From JBBAEA01 sp041656175 (GTDB lineage Bacteria > Myxococcota_A > Bradymonadia > UBA4248), in assembly GCA_041656175.1 (NCBI GenBank), contig JBBAEA010000082.1, positions 1 to 16,553 of the forward strand: a DNA stretch of 16,553 bases, written 5' to 3'. The notes beneath the pieces were generated by a model. It was not told where the DNA came from. It saw only the letters and a list, made by a program, of their open reading frames with translations, and did not search any database. Below are positions 1 through 6,378 of the stretch, piece by piece. Made by a program: the position numbers and the translations under genes. How positions within the stretch are numbered: position 1 is the first letter of the stretch; each line of letters begins with the position of its first letter.

Positions 1-1099
1 CGGCCATTTTGTTCCAAAATATTTTTCTCTTTATTTCTTTTTCCGACTCTGCAACGTGATCCTTATCGATGCATGCGAGTGGTATGATTTGTTTGGGGTT
101 AATCGCGACGATGAGTGTAAGTTTTTGGCTAACATCGATGCTAGCGATTTGTTGTTTGTGTGTGATGGGGATGATAGCGCTGAGCTTGAGATTCGCGTTC
201 TTCATACGTTTATTAAAGAGTATTCGCGGAAGTGCGAAGAGCCCTAGTGCGAGCAAAAAGAGAACCATGGAAGAGATGAACAGCGGGTTGAGGTATCGGA
301 TAGGGGCGTTTTTTCGTGGGCTAGGGGGAGTAAGTGTAGGAGCGCTTATTTGAGCTTGCACTTGTGCTTGTATTGGTGGTGGCGTTCTAGCTAGTGCCTC
401 GTTTTCAATATTTTCTTCGACGTTTAGCCCAAGTTCAGCATTTTTATCGTTGCTAAAATCGAAATCATTCTCATTTTCTTCGATGCCCTCAAGCGAGTCT
501 AGTTCATCTTGTGGCTGGAATGCTTCTTCATCAGGCGAGGGTAGGCCAGCGAGCGCGGGATCGATGGGTTGTGGGGGAGCATCTAGGTCAACTTCTTCGT
601 TGTAGTCGAGGATTCGCGGTGTATCGGGTTCTTCGTCCGCGATGGGTAGTTGGCTAGGAGCTGGGGGGAGCACCGTATCTTGTGGGGCGTTAAACTTATG
701 GTTCTGCGCCAGTACTTTACTGACGTATTCGCCTTGAACGAGTCTTGCTTCGTAGCTAATTTTTGCGCGTTGGTAGCGAAGTAGAGTGAGTCGTTTGTTG
801 TTGGTGCTAGCGTATTGGAATTTATCGCCAGAGCGCGAGAGCCTAAAATCGAATATTTTCGATAAACTCTGTGTTGCCTCGCGTATGGATTCTCCGTTAA
901 TGCCCTCGCGTTTGAGAGCGCTGACGAGAGTTTCTCCTTTTTTGATTTCCCCGCCGTGTAGGGCATCTTGGGCGATGAATGCATCTTCAGCCTCTTGCGA
1001 GTAGGCGTTTGGTGCGAAATAGAGCGCCGAGAAGAAGCACAAGAGCAGGGTGCTGGGCAAGAATTTGCGAATGATTGAATGCTTAAATATCGCAGGCAT
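1..1099 (-). CDS. FliO-like flagellar export protein with LysM/OapA-like N-terminal domain (partial, 3' end cut by window)
   Basis: The frame opens at ATG 1099 on the minus strand and stays open for 366 codons to the window edge; an in-frame stop lies just upstream, so this is the first usable ATG. Residues 1-34 look like a signal peptide (basic start, hydrophobic run, NAYS before QE). Residues 50-125 read EIKKGETLVSALKREG followed by a FDFRLSRSGDKFQY segment, which resembles the LysM/OapA-like region in front of MepM/YebA-type M23 peptidases. Residues 140-265 are an acidic, Pro/Gln-rich linker, 271-292 one membrane helix, and 303-345 a short beta-rich tail (LKLSAIIPITHKQQ, then VAINPKQIIPLACID) matching the FliO pattern. 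FliO is a membrane component of flagellar type III export and is normally 100-150 residues with this topology. The extended periplasmic part is unusual. No strong ribosome binding site is visible. A fliP-like gene would be expected beyond position 1. The domain assignments are inferred from motif shape. Confidence 0.6.
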   Translation of the reverse strand, partial: MPAIFKHSIIRKFLPSTLLLCFFSALYFAPNAYSQEAEDAFIAQDALHGGEIKKGETLVSALKREGINGESIREATQSLSKIFDFRLSRSGDKFQYASTNNKRLTLLRYQRAKISYEARLVQGEYVSKVLAQNHKFNAPQDTVLPPAPSQLPIADEEPDTPRILDYNEEVDLDAPPQPIDPALAGLPSPDEEAFQPQDELDSLEGIEENENDFDFSNDKNAELGLNVEENIENEALARTPPPIQAQVQAQISAPTLTPPSPRKNAPIRYLNPLFISSMVLFLLALGLFALPRILFNKRMKNANLKLSAIIPITHKQQIASIDVSQKLTLIVAINPKQIIPLACIDKDHVAESEKEIKRKIFWNKMA

Positions 1100-1250
1100 A
1101 GCTAAAACTTGTTATAAGGCTAAACGGTTGGCGTGTGCGCTAGAAGCGCAGCGCTTGCATCTGGAGTAATTGCGGCTTGATTTGAGCTTAGCCGCGAGTG
1201 GGTGGAGTATAAGCGTGTAATGCGTAGAAATTCAATGCTTTTTGCAAATT

Positions 1251-1305
1251 GAGACCTTTGCACGGCTAGAGATAGTGAACTTAATGAGACCTTTGCACGG
1301 CTAGA
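1251..1305. repeat. Pair of 20-base direct repeats, period 35
   Basis: GAGACCTTTGCACGGCTAGA occurs at 1251-1270 and again, identically, at 1286-1305. The core CTTTGCACGG recurs elsewhere in the window: in the inner stem of the palindromic element at 11603-11746 and, reversed, at the right edge of the hairpin at 1473-1522. This suggests ends or fragments of a dispersed repeat rather than a local tandem array. With two copies it is not a CRISPR array. Confidence 0.75.
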
Positions 1306-1472
1306 AATTATGAATATAATTTTACAGATCCGATACAGTTTTAAACAAAATGAGACATTTTGTAGAGAAATATAAGCTAAAAAATACTAATAAAATAAGG
1401 CAATGTGAAGATAGAATGACATTTTATTCGAAAATTGCTTAAAAGAGTGCTTTCTTTGGGGAAGGGGGGGGT

Positions 1473-1522
1473 ACGGGGGGAAACATCTTTTCTTTGGCAC
1501 AAAGAAAAGGGTTTCCCCCCGT
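1473..1522. repeat. Long near-perfect hairpin with G6/C6 arms
   Basis: The left arm 1473-1495 (ACGGGGGGAAAC, then ATCTTTTCTTT) pairs with the right arm 1501-1522 (AAAGAAAAGGG, then TTTCCCCCCGT) around a five-base loop, with one bulge. It ends 30 bases before the ribosome binding site of the flippase gene. It could be a strong transcript structure in that leader, or a relative of the palindromic repeats found elsewhere in the window, because the sequence just after it (GTGCAAAGCTCTCAAATTTT) resembles the left flank of the element at 3179. Confidence 0.8.
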
Positions 1523-1551
1523 GCAAAGCTCTCAAATTTTGCTAAAACCTT

Positions 1552-1559
1552 GGAGGAGG
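1552..1559 (+). promoter_or_regulatory. Ribosome binding site that fixes a TTG start
   Basis: GGAGGAGG lies four bases before TTG 1564. It is the strongest Shine-Dalgarno match in the window and supports the non-ATG start of the flippase gene. Confidence 0.75.
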
Positions 1560-1563
1560 CGAA

Positions 1564-3039
1564 TTGGGCGAAGTAGAAGTGAAGGGGCTAGATGATCCGA
1601 AGGCCAGTATCCGAAAGGGCTTTAAGTGGATAGGCATCGGTTCAATGGTCTCGCAGAGTTTTGACGCTGTAAGTTTCTTCATCGTGATGCTCTTTATCAC
1701 GAAGTCGGATATGGGTTTAGCGACCTTGGCGGTGGGTTTTAGCGCGTTTGTCGAAGCATTCAATAGTATGGGTGTCAACGTCGCATTTTTGCAAGACGCC
1801 AACCCGACGGAGGATGAGACGCATTCCTTGTTTTGGTTCTCCTCTGGATTTGGGATTTTTGTGTTTTTACTCTCCATCCCCTTGTCAATGGGAATTTCGG
1901 CGTTTTATGGCGTTGCGTTGCTCCTCCCGCTGCTCCTTGCGAGCTTTGCGAAAACTATTTTTGTCTGTATCGGAGAGATTCCGCTGCAACTTATCAATCG
2001 GCGCTTTGATTTCCATCAAATTAGCCTAACCCAAATGATTGCCACTTTTTTGTGCTCTATCACCAAAATTGTGCTTGCTTTTTTAGGTTTTGGCGCTTGG
2101 TCCCTAGTACTCGCCAATACGCTTTATGGCGTGATTAGCTGTAGTTGTTCCATTATTTTTTCTAAATTTCGTCCAAAACTGCATTTCCGCCGCTCGGAGT
2201 GTACGCGTTTTATGAAGTTTGGCATAAAGCACTGCGTCGGTTCGTCGATAGAGCAGCTTAACAAAAACTTGCATTACTTTGTCATTGGTAAGTTTTGTGG
2301 CGAATCGCTTTTGGGCGTTTACCGGGTTGCTTTTGAATTTGCGATGACCCCTGCCCTTGCACTCTTTAGGATAGTGAATAAATCGTCATTTCCCATTTTT
2401 GCCAAAATTAAGTCCAACAGAAACCTACTCAGCGAGCTGTTTGCGTGGAATCAAAAAAATATCGCCATTTTTTGTGCTGTCCCTATGGTCTTTATCTATT
2501 ATTGCGCCGTCGACGTCTTTACGCTCCAAGGCATTCCCGCTTGGTTCGAGGCTCTAGTCTTTATCGCGCCTGTATTAATGATTTCGCTTCTTAGGTCGCT
2601 GTCGCAGACTTTTCCCGAGTTGTACAGAGCCTGTGGCAGTCCCGAGCGAAGTTTATATATTGCTTCGGCAGAAACCCTGCTCTCTCTCTTATTATTTCCC
2701 TTGGTGCTATTTCTCGTCGATGGGAGCATGGCGATACGCATCATGCTAGGAGTGTGGATCTTGCTATTTATCGCACTACTCATTGTGCATTATCATTTCG
2801 CAAAGCGCTACGTTAATCTTACGCCTTTTTCTATCCCTCGTTCGTTTATGTATGCCTTTGGCTATTTCGCTCTCTGCTTTATACCCTGCGAGTTTTTGAC
2901 ACACTACCGCGATGCACTGCCCTTCAACCCATGGCTACACCTTATCGGTCAAGTACTTTTGATGTCGTTTTTCTTGTGGCTGTATGCAAAGAAAATATTG
3001 AATATTTCCTTTAAATTTAAGAAGCAAGTCGCTAAATAA
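1564..3039 (+). CDS. Wzx/MATE-like polysaccharide flippase (MOP superfamily)
   Basis: A 491-residue, very hydrophobic protein with about 12-14 membrane helices. It starts at TTG 1564 behind a strong GGAGGAGG. Family features of the WzxC/TuaB type polysaccharide exporters are visible: an N-terminal basic segment before the first helix (KASIRKGFKW), the phrase GFGAWSLVLANTLYGV in the middle, then FMKFGIKH, and GESLLGVYRVAFEFAMTPA followed by FPIFAKI. Members flip lipid-linked oligosaccharides from the cytoplasmic to the outer face of the inner membrane. No glycosyltransferase genes adjoin it here, so the substrate cannot be named; the O-antigen-ligase-like gene at 6379-8910 is a plausible functional partner. 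Length is normal (about 480-510). Symbols such as wzx or tuaB would over-specify. Confidence 0.82.
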   Translation: MGEVEVKGLDDPKASIRKGFKWIGIGSMVSQSFDAVSFFIVMLFITKSDMGLATLAVGFSAFVEAFNSMGVNVAFLQDANPTEDETHSLFWFSSGFGIFVFLLSIPLSMGISAFYGVALLLPLLLASFAKTIFVCIGEIPLQLINRRFDFHQISLTQMIATFLCSITKIVLAFLGFGAWSLVLANTLYGVISCSCSIIFSKFRPKLHFRRSECTRFMKFGIKHCVGSSIEQLNKNLHYFVIGKFCGESLLGVYRVAFEFAMTPALALFRIVNKSSFPIFAKIKSNRNLLSELFAWNQKNIAIFCAVPMVFIYYCAVDVFTLQGIPAWFEALVFIAPVLMISLLRSLSQTFPELYRACGSPERSLYIASAETLLSLLLFPLVLFLVDGSMAIRIMLGVWILLFIALLIVHYHFAKRYVNLTPFSIPRSFMYAFGYFALCFIPCEFLTHYRDALPFNPWLHLIGQVLLMSFFLWLYAKKILNISFKFKKQVAK

Positions 3040-3178
3040 AAGAATGCTCTCTCCCATGCAAAGTTCTCATAGATTGAAATTTACGCAAACTTCCTATAAA
3101 AGCAGCGCAGTTCGCCCCCTTGCGTGGGCTGGCGACTTTATTCAGACTGCACCGATTAAACTTAGCTTTTTTTGGGAA

Positions 3179-3324
3179 GGGGGGAAGTCTCCCCCCTCGC
3201 ATGGGCTTCGCTCAAAATTCTCTAAATACTGCAAAACATTATGCGGTGTATTCGCTATTCGCTCATTCACCGCATAATGTGCAGTATTTGCGAATTTTTT
3301 CGCGCGATCCCATGCTCCCCCCTC
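3179..3324 (+). repeat. Family P palindromic element, copy A
   Basis: 146 bases. It opens with a mini-hairpin GGGGGG-aagtct-CCCCCC (3179-3196). The basal stem is GCATGGG (3199-3205) with CCCATGC (3309-3315), then AAAATTC (3214-3220) with GAATTTT (3292-3298). The inner stem is AAATACTGC plus ACATTATGCGGTG (3224-3248) with CACCGCATAATGT plus GCAGTATTT (3268-3289), perfect except for a 3-base bulge, with a 19-base loop. It closes with CCCCCCTC. It shares architecture and end sequences with the copies at 11603-11746 and 16055-16199. It lies downstream of the flippase gene and could end its transcript, but no T-tract follows the stem. Confidence 0.8.
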
Positions 3325-3331
3325 TCTAACT

Positions 3332-3396
3332 CGTGGGCTTAGCTTTAATGAGAAAGCTTCTAAGAGCGAAGCGTTTAATTTGAGTGCTAGCCCACG
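3332..3396. repeat. Inverted repeat CGTGGGCT / AGCCCACG
   Basis: The 8-base arms at 3332-3339 and 3389-3396 are perfect complements around a 49-base interior. It sits directly after the palindromic element at 3179-3324 and may be a decayed repeat. Confidence 0.5.
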
Positions 3397-3565
3397 CTAT
3401 GGGGGCATCGCGGGAACGACGTATACAGACGGCAATGGGCTTAAAATTCAATAAAATCGTCACAGCTACGACATTCATTCTATGGATTTGAATGTGGGTC
3501 ATCGACACAGCGAATTTCGCAACTTGCCTTTGCCAAAAAATCTCTTCCTTCTCAATTCAAGGTTT

Positions 3566-3569
3566 GGAG
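3566..3569 (+). promoter_or_regulatory. Ribosome binding site for the TTG start of lepA
   Basis: GGAG at 3566-3569 lies eight bases before TTG 3578. This spacing, and the match of the protein start (KKIRNFCIIAHIDHGKS) to known LepA N-termini, fix the non-ATG start. Confidence 0.75.
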
Positions 3570-3577
3570 TATAAAAT

Positions 3578-5377
3578 TTGAAGAAAATTCGGAACTTTTG
3601 TATTATTGCACACATAGACCACGGAAAATCGACTTTAGCCGATAGGATTATTCAAAAAACGCTAAAGATTCCAGATCGCGAATTTCAGAATCAACTGCTA
3701 GATAACATGGATCTTGAGCGAGAACGCGGGATAACGATTAAGAGTCAGACGGTGTGTTTGCCGTATACGACAGCTGATGGGGAGGAGCTAGTCTATAACT
3801 TAATTGATACGCCAGGGCACGTCGATTTTAGTTACGAGGTATCACGTTCGTTGGCCTCGTGCGAAGGGGCGCTACTCATTGTAGATGCAAGCCAAGGCGT
3901 CGAAGCGCAGACTTTGGCAAACCTTTATATGGCAATGGAGCACGATCTAGCGATTGTGCCTGTGATCAATAAGATCGATTTACCCGCGGCCGATATAGAA
4001 GCCTGTTTGGAACAAATTGACCAAGATCTAGGGCTAGATCCCGATGAAGCACTACAAGTCTCAGCAAAAACGGGAGAGGGGATAGATTCGATTTTGGAAG
4101 CCGTCGCAAGAATCATACCTCCACCAAAAGGAAGTAGAGAGGCACCGCTGCAGGCACTGATTTTTGATTCATATTACGATTCGTACCGCGGTGTAGTTAT
4201 ACATGTAAGGGTATTCCAAGGAAGCCTGAAGTCGGGCGATAGAATACGTTTGATGTCTACGGAAGCGGTCTATAAGGTCGAGGAACTTGGTTCTTTGCGC
4301 CTAAAACAAGTGCCTACCAAGGGCTTGCAGGCTGGGGAAGTAGGCTATATTATTACGGGTATTAAAAACATCTCGGAAGCACGCGTGGGTGATACCATCA
4401 CACTCGACGAAGATCCGTGCGAACTAGCTTTGGAGGGCTTTAAAGATGTAAAACCCGTCGTTTTCTCCTCCATCTACCCCTTGTCGACGGACGATTTCCC
4501 TGAACTCGCCGACTCCATGGAACGCCTCAAACTTAATGATGCGGCGATTGTTTATACACGTGATTCATCGACAATTTTGGGGCAAGGTTTCAGATGCGGG
4601 TTTTTAGGGCTACTGCACCTAGAAATTACCCAAGAGCGCTTGGAACGCGAGTACGATCAGTCTATATTATTAACAGCCCCATCGGTTGAGTACTTGGTAT
4701 ACTTAAAATCGGGTGAGTGCCTAGAAATAGACAATCCCTTGTATTATCCCGATCCGTCGATGATAGCTAAGGCGGAAGAACCCTTTATTCGTGCGTCTTT
4801 TTTGGTGCCCACGGAGTTTATTGGCGGTGTTATTAATCTATGTATACAGCGTCGTGGAATCCAACAAGATATGAAGTATTTCGATGCTAAACGTGTAGAG
4901 CTCATCTTTGAGCTCCCGCTAGCAGAAATATTATTTGACTTCTACGATAAGCTAAAGACTGTGTCTAAGGGCTACGCATCTTTTGACTACGAGTTCATAG
5001 AGTATCGTGAAACAAAGCTGGTTAAAGTGTCGATTTTGGTAAACCACGAACCCGTCGATGCCCTCTCGGTACTGGTACACGAGGAACGCGCTGTGGAACG
5101 AGCACGTATGATCTGTAAACGCCTGTCCGAAACGATTTCACGACACCAGTTTAAGGTGCCCATTCAAGGAGCTGTGGGCGGCAAGATCATTGCGCGCGAA
5201 ACCATACAAGCCGTGCGAAAAGACGTCACCGCTAAGTGCTACGGCGGCGATATCTCACGTAAACGCAAACTGCTCGAAAAACAAAAAGCGGGTAAAAAGC
5301 GCATGATGCAAGTCGGAGAGGTCGAAATACCGCAAAAAGCGTTCTTGGCCGTACTTAAATTTGATGACGAAAATTAG
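3578..5377 (+). CDS. lepA: Elongation factor 4 (LepA), ribosome-associated GTPase
   Basis: 599 residues, the usual length for LepA. Motifs: P-loop AHIDHGKS (11-18), switch I ERERGITIK (47-55), DTPGH (77-81), NKID (131-134), SAKTGEG (162-168). The second domain follows at about 185-290, and two alpha/beta domains contain PTEFIGGVINLCIQRRG. The LepA-specific tail has GGKIIARETIQAVRKDVTAK, CYGGDISRKRKLLEKQKAGK and VGEVEIPQKAFLAVLK. EF4 binds the ribosome, hydrolyses GTP and assists translation or ribosome assembly under stress. It is a cytoplasmic, partly membrane-associated protein. In many bacteria it is followed by lepB (signal peptidase I); here the next gene is a nitroreductase 156 bases away, so that linkage is absent. 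All catalytic motifs are intact. Confidence 0.98.
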   Translation: MKKIRNFCIIAHIDHGKSTLADRIIQKTLKIPDREFQNQLLDNMDLERERGITIKSQTVCLPYTTADGEELVYNLIDTPGHVDFSYEVSRSLASCEGALLIVDASQGVEAQTLANLYMAMEHDLAIVPVINKIDLPAADIEACLEQIDQDLGLDPDEALQVSAKTGEGIDSILEAVARIIPPPKGSREAPLQALIFDSYYDSYRGVVIHVRVFQGSLKSGDRIRLMSTEAVYKVEELGSLRLKQVPTKGLQAGEVGYIITGIKNISEARVGDTITLDEDPCELALEGFKDVKPVVFSSIYPLSTDDFPELADSMERLKLNDAAIVYTRDSSTILGQGFRCGFLGLLHLEITQERLEREYDQSILLTAPSVEYLVYLKSGECLEIDNPLYYPDPSMIAKAEEPFIRASFLVPTEFIGGVINLCIQRRGIQQDMKYFDAKRVELIFELPLAEILFDFYDKLKTVSKGYASFDYEFIEYRETKLVKVSILVNHEPVDALSVLVHEERAVERARMICKRLSETISRHQFKVPIQGAVGGKIIARETIQAVRKDVTAKCYGGDISRKRKLLEKQKAGKKRMMQVGEVEIPQKAFLAVLKFDDEN

Positions 5378-5432
5378 AATATGAACATGTTTCATTTTGT
5401 TAGGGTTTATTGTATTATGCATTAGAACTTAT

Positions 5433-5470
5433 TGTAAGTTTGACTGTGCTACAAATGAGTCAAACTTACA
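5433..5470. promoter_or_regulatory. Perfect 13-base inverted repeat between lepA and the nitroreductase gene
   Basis: TGTAAGTTTGACT (5433-5445) is the exact complement of AGTCAAACTTACA (5458-5470) around a 12-base interior. No T-tract follows, so it is not a classical intrinsic terminator on the plus strand. It lies 56 bases after lepA and 63 bases before the nitroreductase start. It could be a stem ending or stabilising the lepA transcript, or a DNA operator for a dimeric regulator of the nitroreductase gene; the sequence does not decide. Confidence 0.6.
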
Positions 5471-5520
5471 TTCGCTATTGCCACGTTTTTATGACCATAA
5501 AATGGGCATTCAATGGTTTA

Positions 5521-5526
5521 AAGGAG
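5521..5526 (+). promoter_or_regulatory. Ribosome binding site that selects the second ATG
   Basis: AAGGAG at 5521-5526 is one base from ATG 5528 but seven bases from ATG 5534. Only the latter is at workable spacing, so the gene should start at 5534. Confidence 0.7.
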
Positions 5527-5533
5527 AATGAAA

Positions 5534-6121
5534 ATGACATCGTGTTGTGGTGAGAAAAAAATCGTATTACCCGCCCCCAGCTTTGATCGCGATACCATGA
5601 CGGTGAGTGAAGCTATTTCAAAACGACGCTCAGTCCGCGAATACTCCAAGCGCGAGCCCGATAAGCAAATACTCGCCAATTTGCTCTATTTTAGCGCCGG
5701 TATTACCGATAAAGAAGAAGGAAAATTAGCGGCACCCACGGCAAATAACCGACAAGAAATAGATCTTTATGTCGCTGCGCACTGTGGTGTTTATCGCTAC
5801 GACCCCAAAGAACATGCTTTACACTGCGTTTGTGAGGAAGATAGGCGCGCAGATACAGGCGAGCAAAAGTTTTGTGCAGATGCGCTCTATAACTTTATTT
5901 ATGTCTTTAATGCAGAGAAGGCTAAGAAAATCACGGATGAGTCAAAACGACGCTTTTATCAAGGTTCAGACTCCGCGTTGATGGCTTCACAAACTGCGCT
6001 TTATGCTACAGCGGTTGGATTAAACCACGTCATTCGTGCTTGGTTCGACAAGGACAAAGTTGCGAAGGCTTGTGACCTTAAGGACGGAGATCTGCCTGTT
6101 TTGGCGCTTACGGTCGGCTAG
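5534..6121 (+). CDS. Small nitroreductase-family (SagB-like) FMN oxidoreductase
   Basis: 195 residues from ATG 5534, chosen over ATG 5528 because of Shine-Dalgarno spacing. Nitroreductase-fold features: RRSVREY (31-37) as the phosphate-contacting basic motif for FMN, APTANNRQE (67-75) in the position of the usual APSAGNRQP, and the buried helix starting GSDSALMASQTALYATAVGL (144-163), with a closing strand near DLPVLALTVG. The family transfers hydride from NAD(P)H via FMN to nitroaromatics, quinones or other acceptors. The APTANNRQ-type motif and short length point to the SagB-like branch, but no cyclodehydratase or precursor peptide gene is near, so a RiPP role is not supported. An N-terminal SCCGEK segment (residues 3-8) with adjacent cysteines is unusual and precedes the fold. 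It is followed by its own terminator and forms a single-gene unit. Confidence 0.82.
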   Translation: MTSCCGEKKIVLPAPSFDRDTMTVSEAISKRRSVREYSKREPDKQILANLLYFSAGITDKEEGKLAAPTANNRQEIDLYVAAHCGVYRYDPKEHALHCVCEEDRRADTGEQKFCADALYNFIYVFNAEKAKKITDESKRRFYQGSDSALMASQTALYATAVGLNHVIRAWFDKDKVAKACDLKDGDLPVLALTVG

Positions 6122-6154
6122 TCGCAAGAAGAGAGTTTAACGACACATAGTATG

Positions 6155-6190
6155 AAGGGAGTCTGTAAGAACAGGCTCCCTTTGTTATAT
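6155..6190 (+). terminator. Rho-independent terminator after the nitroreductase gene
   Basis: AAGGGAGTCTGT (6155-6166) pairs with ACAGGCTCCCTT (6171-6182) over 12 positions with one G-U pair and a four-base loop. A T-rich tail (TGTTATATTTT) follows. It begins 34 bases after the stop codon. Confidence 0.8.
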
Positions 6191-6232
6191 TTTAATAAAC
6201 TTGTGCTCTAGCAAATGTAATTCGATACATTT

Positions 6233-6370
6233 TTAAGGAGACTCTGATTAATGTAAAAATAGTAGGGGCAGCTTACAAAATTGCCCCCTACTTAAAACAA
6301 CGAAAGTTAGGCAGGTTTTCAAAATAAAGTCAATAAAATCAATACTCTACACACAAAACGGGTTCTAAAT
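6233..6370 (+). repeat. Family M MITE-like element, copy 1 (right end lost)
   Basis: It starts TTAAGGAGACTCTGATTAAT (6233-6252), matching the left end of the complete copy at 13034-13200. It then carries a hairpin AGTAGGGGCA (6261-6270) with TGCCCCCTACT (6282-6292), and the conserved block AAAATAAAGTCAATAAAATC (6321-6340). It ends at GGTTCTAA, where the other copies continue with GGGCGATAGCCC. The right terminal repeat is missing, and the 3' end of the minus-strand polymerase/ligase gene begins eight bases later. Confidence 0.7.
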
Positions 6371-6378
6371 AGGATGTT

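Larger units (their letters stand above)
1100..1563. other. Divergent intergenic region between the FliO-like gene and the flippase gene
   Basis: This stretch holds no gene that I can support. It contains a small hairpin TGCGCT-aga-AGCGCA at 1136-1150, a 20-base direct repeat pair at 1251-1305, an AT-rich stretch at about 1310-1445 with the hairpin CAAAATG-aga-CATTTTG at 1346-1362, and a long G-rich hairpin at 1473-1522. Promoters for both flanking genes must lie here, but no unambiguous -35/-10 pair could be picked by eye. Confidence 0.6.
3040..3577. other. Long intergenic region filled with palindromes
   Basis: No convincing gene is seen on either strand. The region begins with CTCTCCCATGCAAAGTTCTC (3049-3068), which echoes the flank of the hairpin at 1473-1522. 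It then holds the palindromic element at 3179-3324 and a further hairpin at 3332-3396. The remaining 180 bases before lepA show no recognisable structure apart from its ribosome binding site. Short open frames across 3044-3329 and on the minus strand at 3326-3508 are made of repeat sequence and have no coding signature. Confidence 0.6.

Noticed and set aside
583..984. Open frame of 133 codons on the minus strand
   Set aside because: It lies inside the FliO-like gene on the same strand in another frame. The FliO-like frame has a signal peptide, a membrane helix and recognisable motifs; this one has none.
1251..1305. Possible CRISPR remnant (20-base repeat, 15-base spacer)
   Set aside because: Only two units, a spacer too short, no dyad symmetry typical of CRISPR repeats and no cas gene; the core motif recurs in other repeats.
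3044..3508. Short frames of 60-77 codons in the gap before lepA
   Set aside because: They run through palindromic repeat sequence and stop within it; no coding signature.
5534..6121. Nitroreductase as part of a thiazole/oxazole peptide cluster
   Set aside because: No precursor peptide, cyclodehydratase or transporter lies nearby; the gene has its own terminator.
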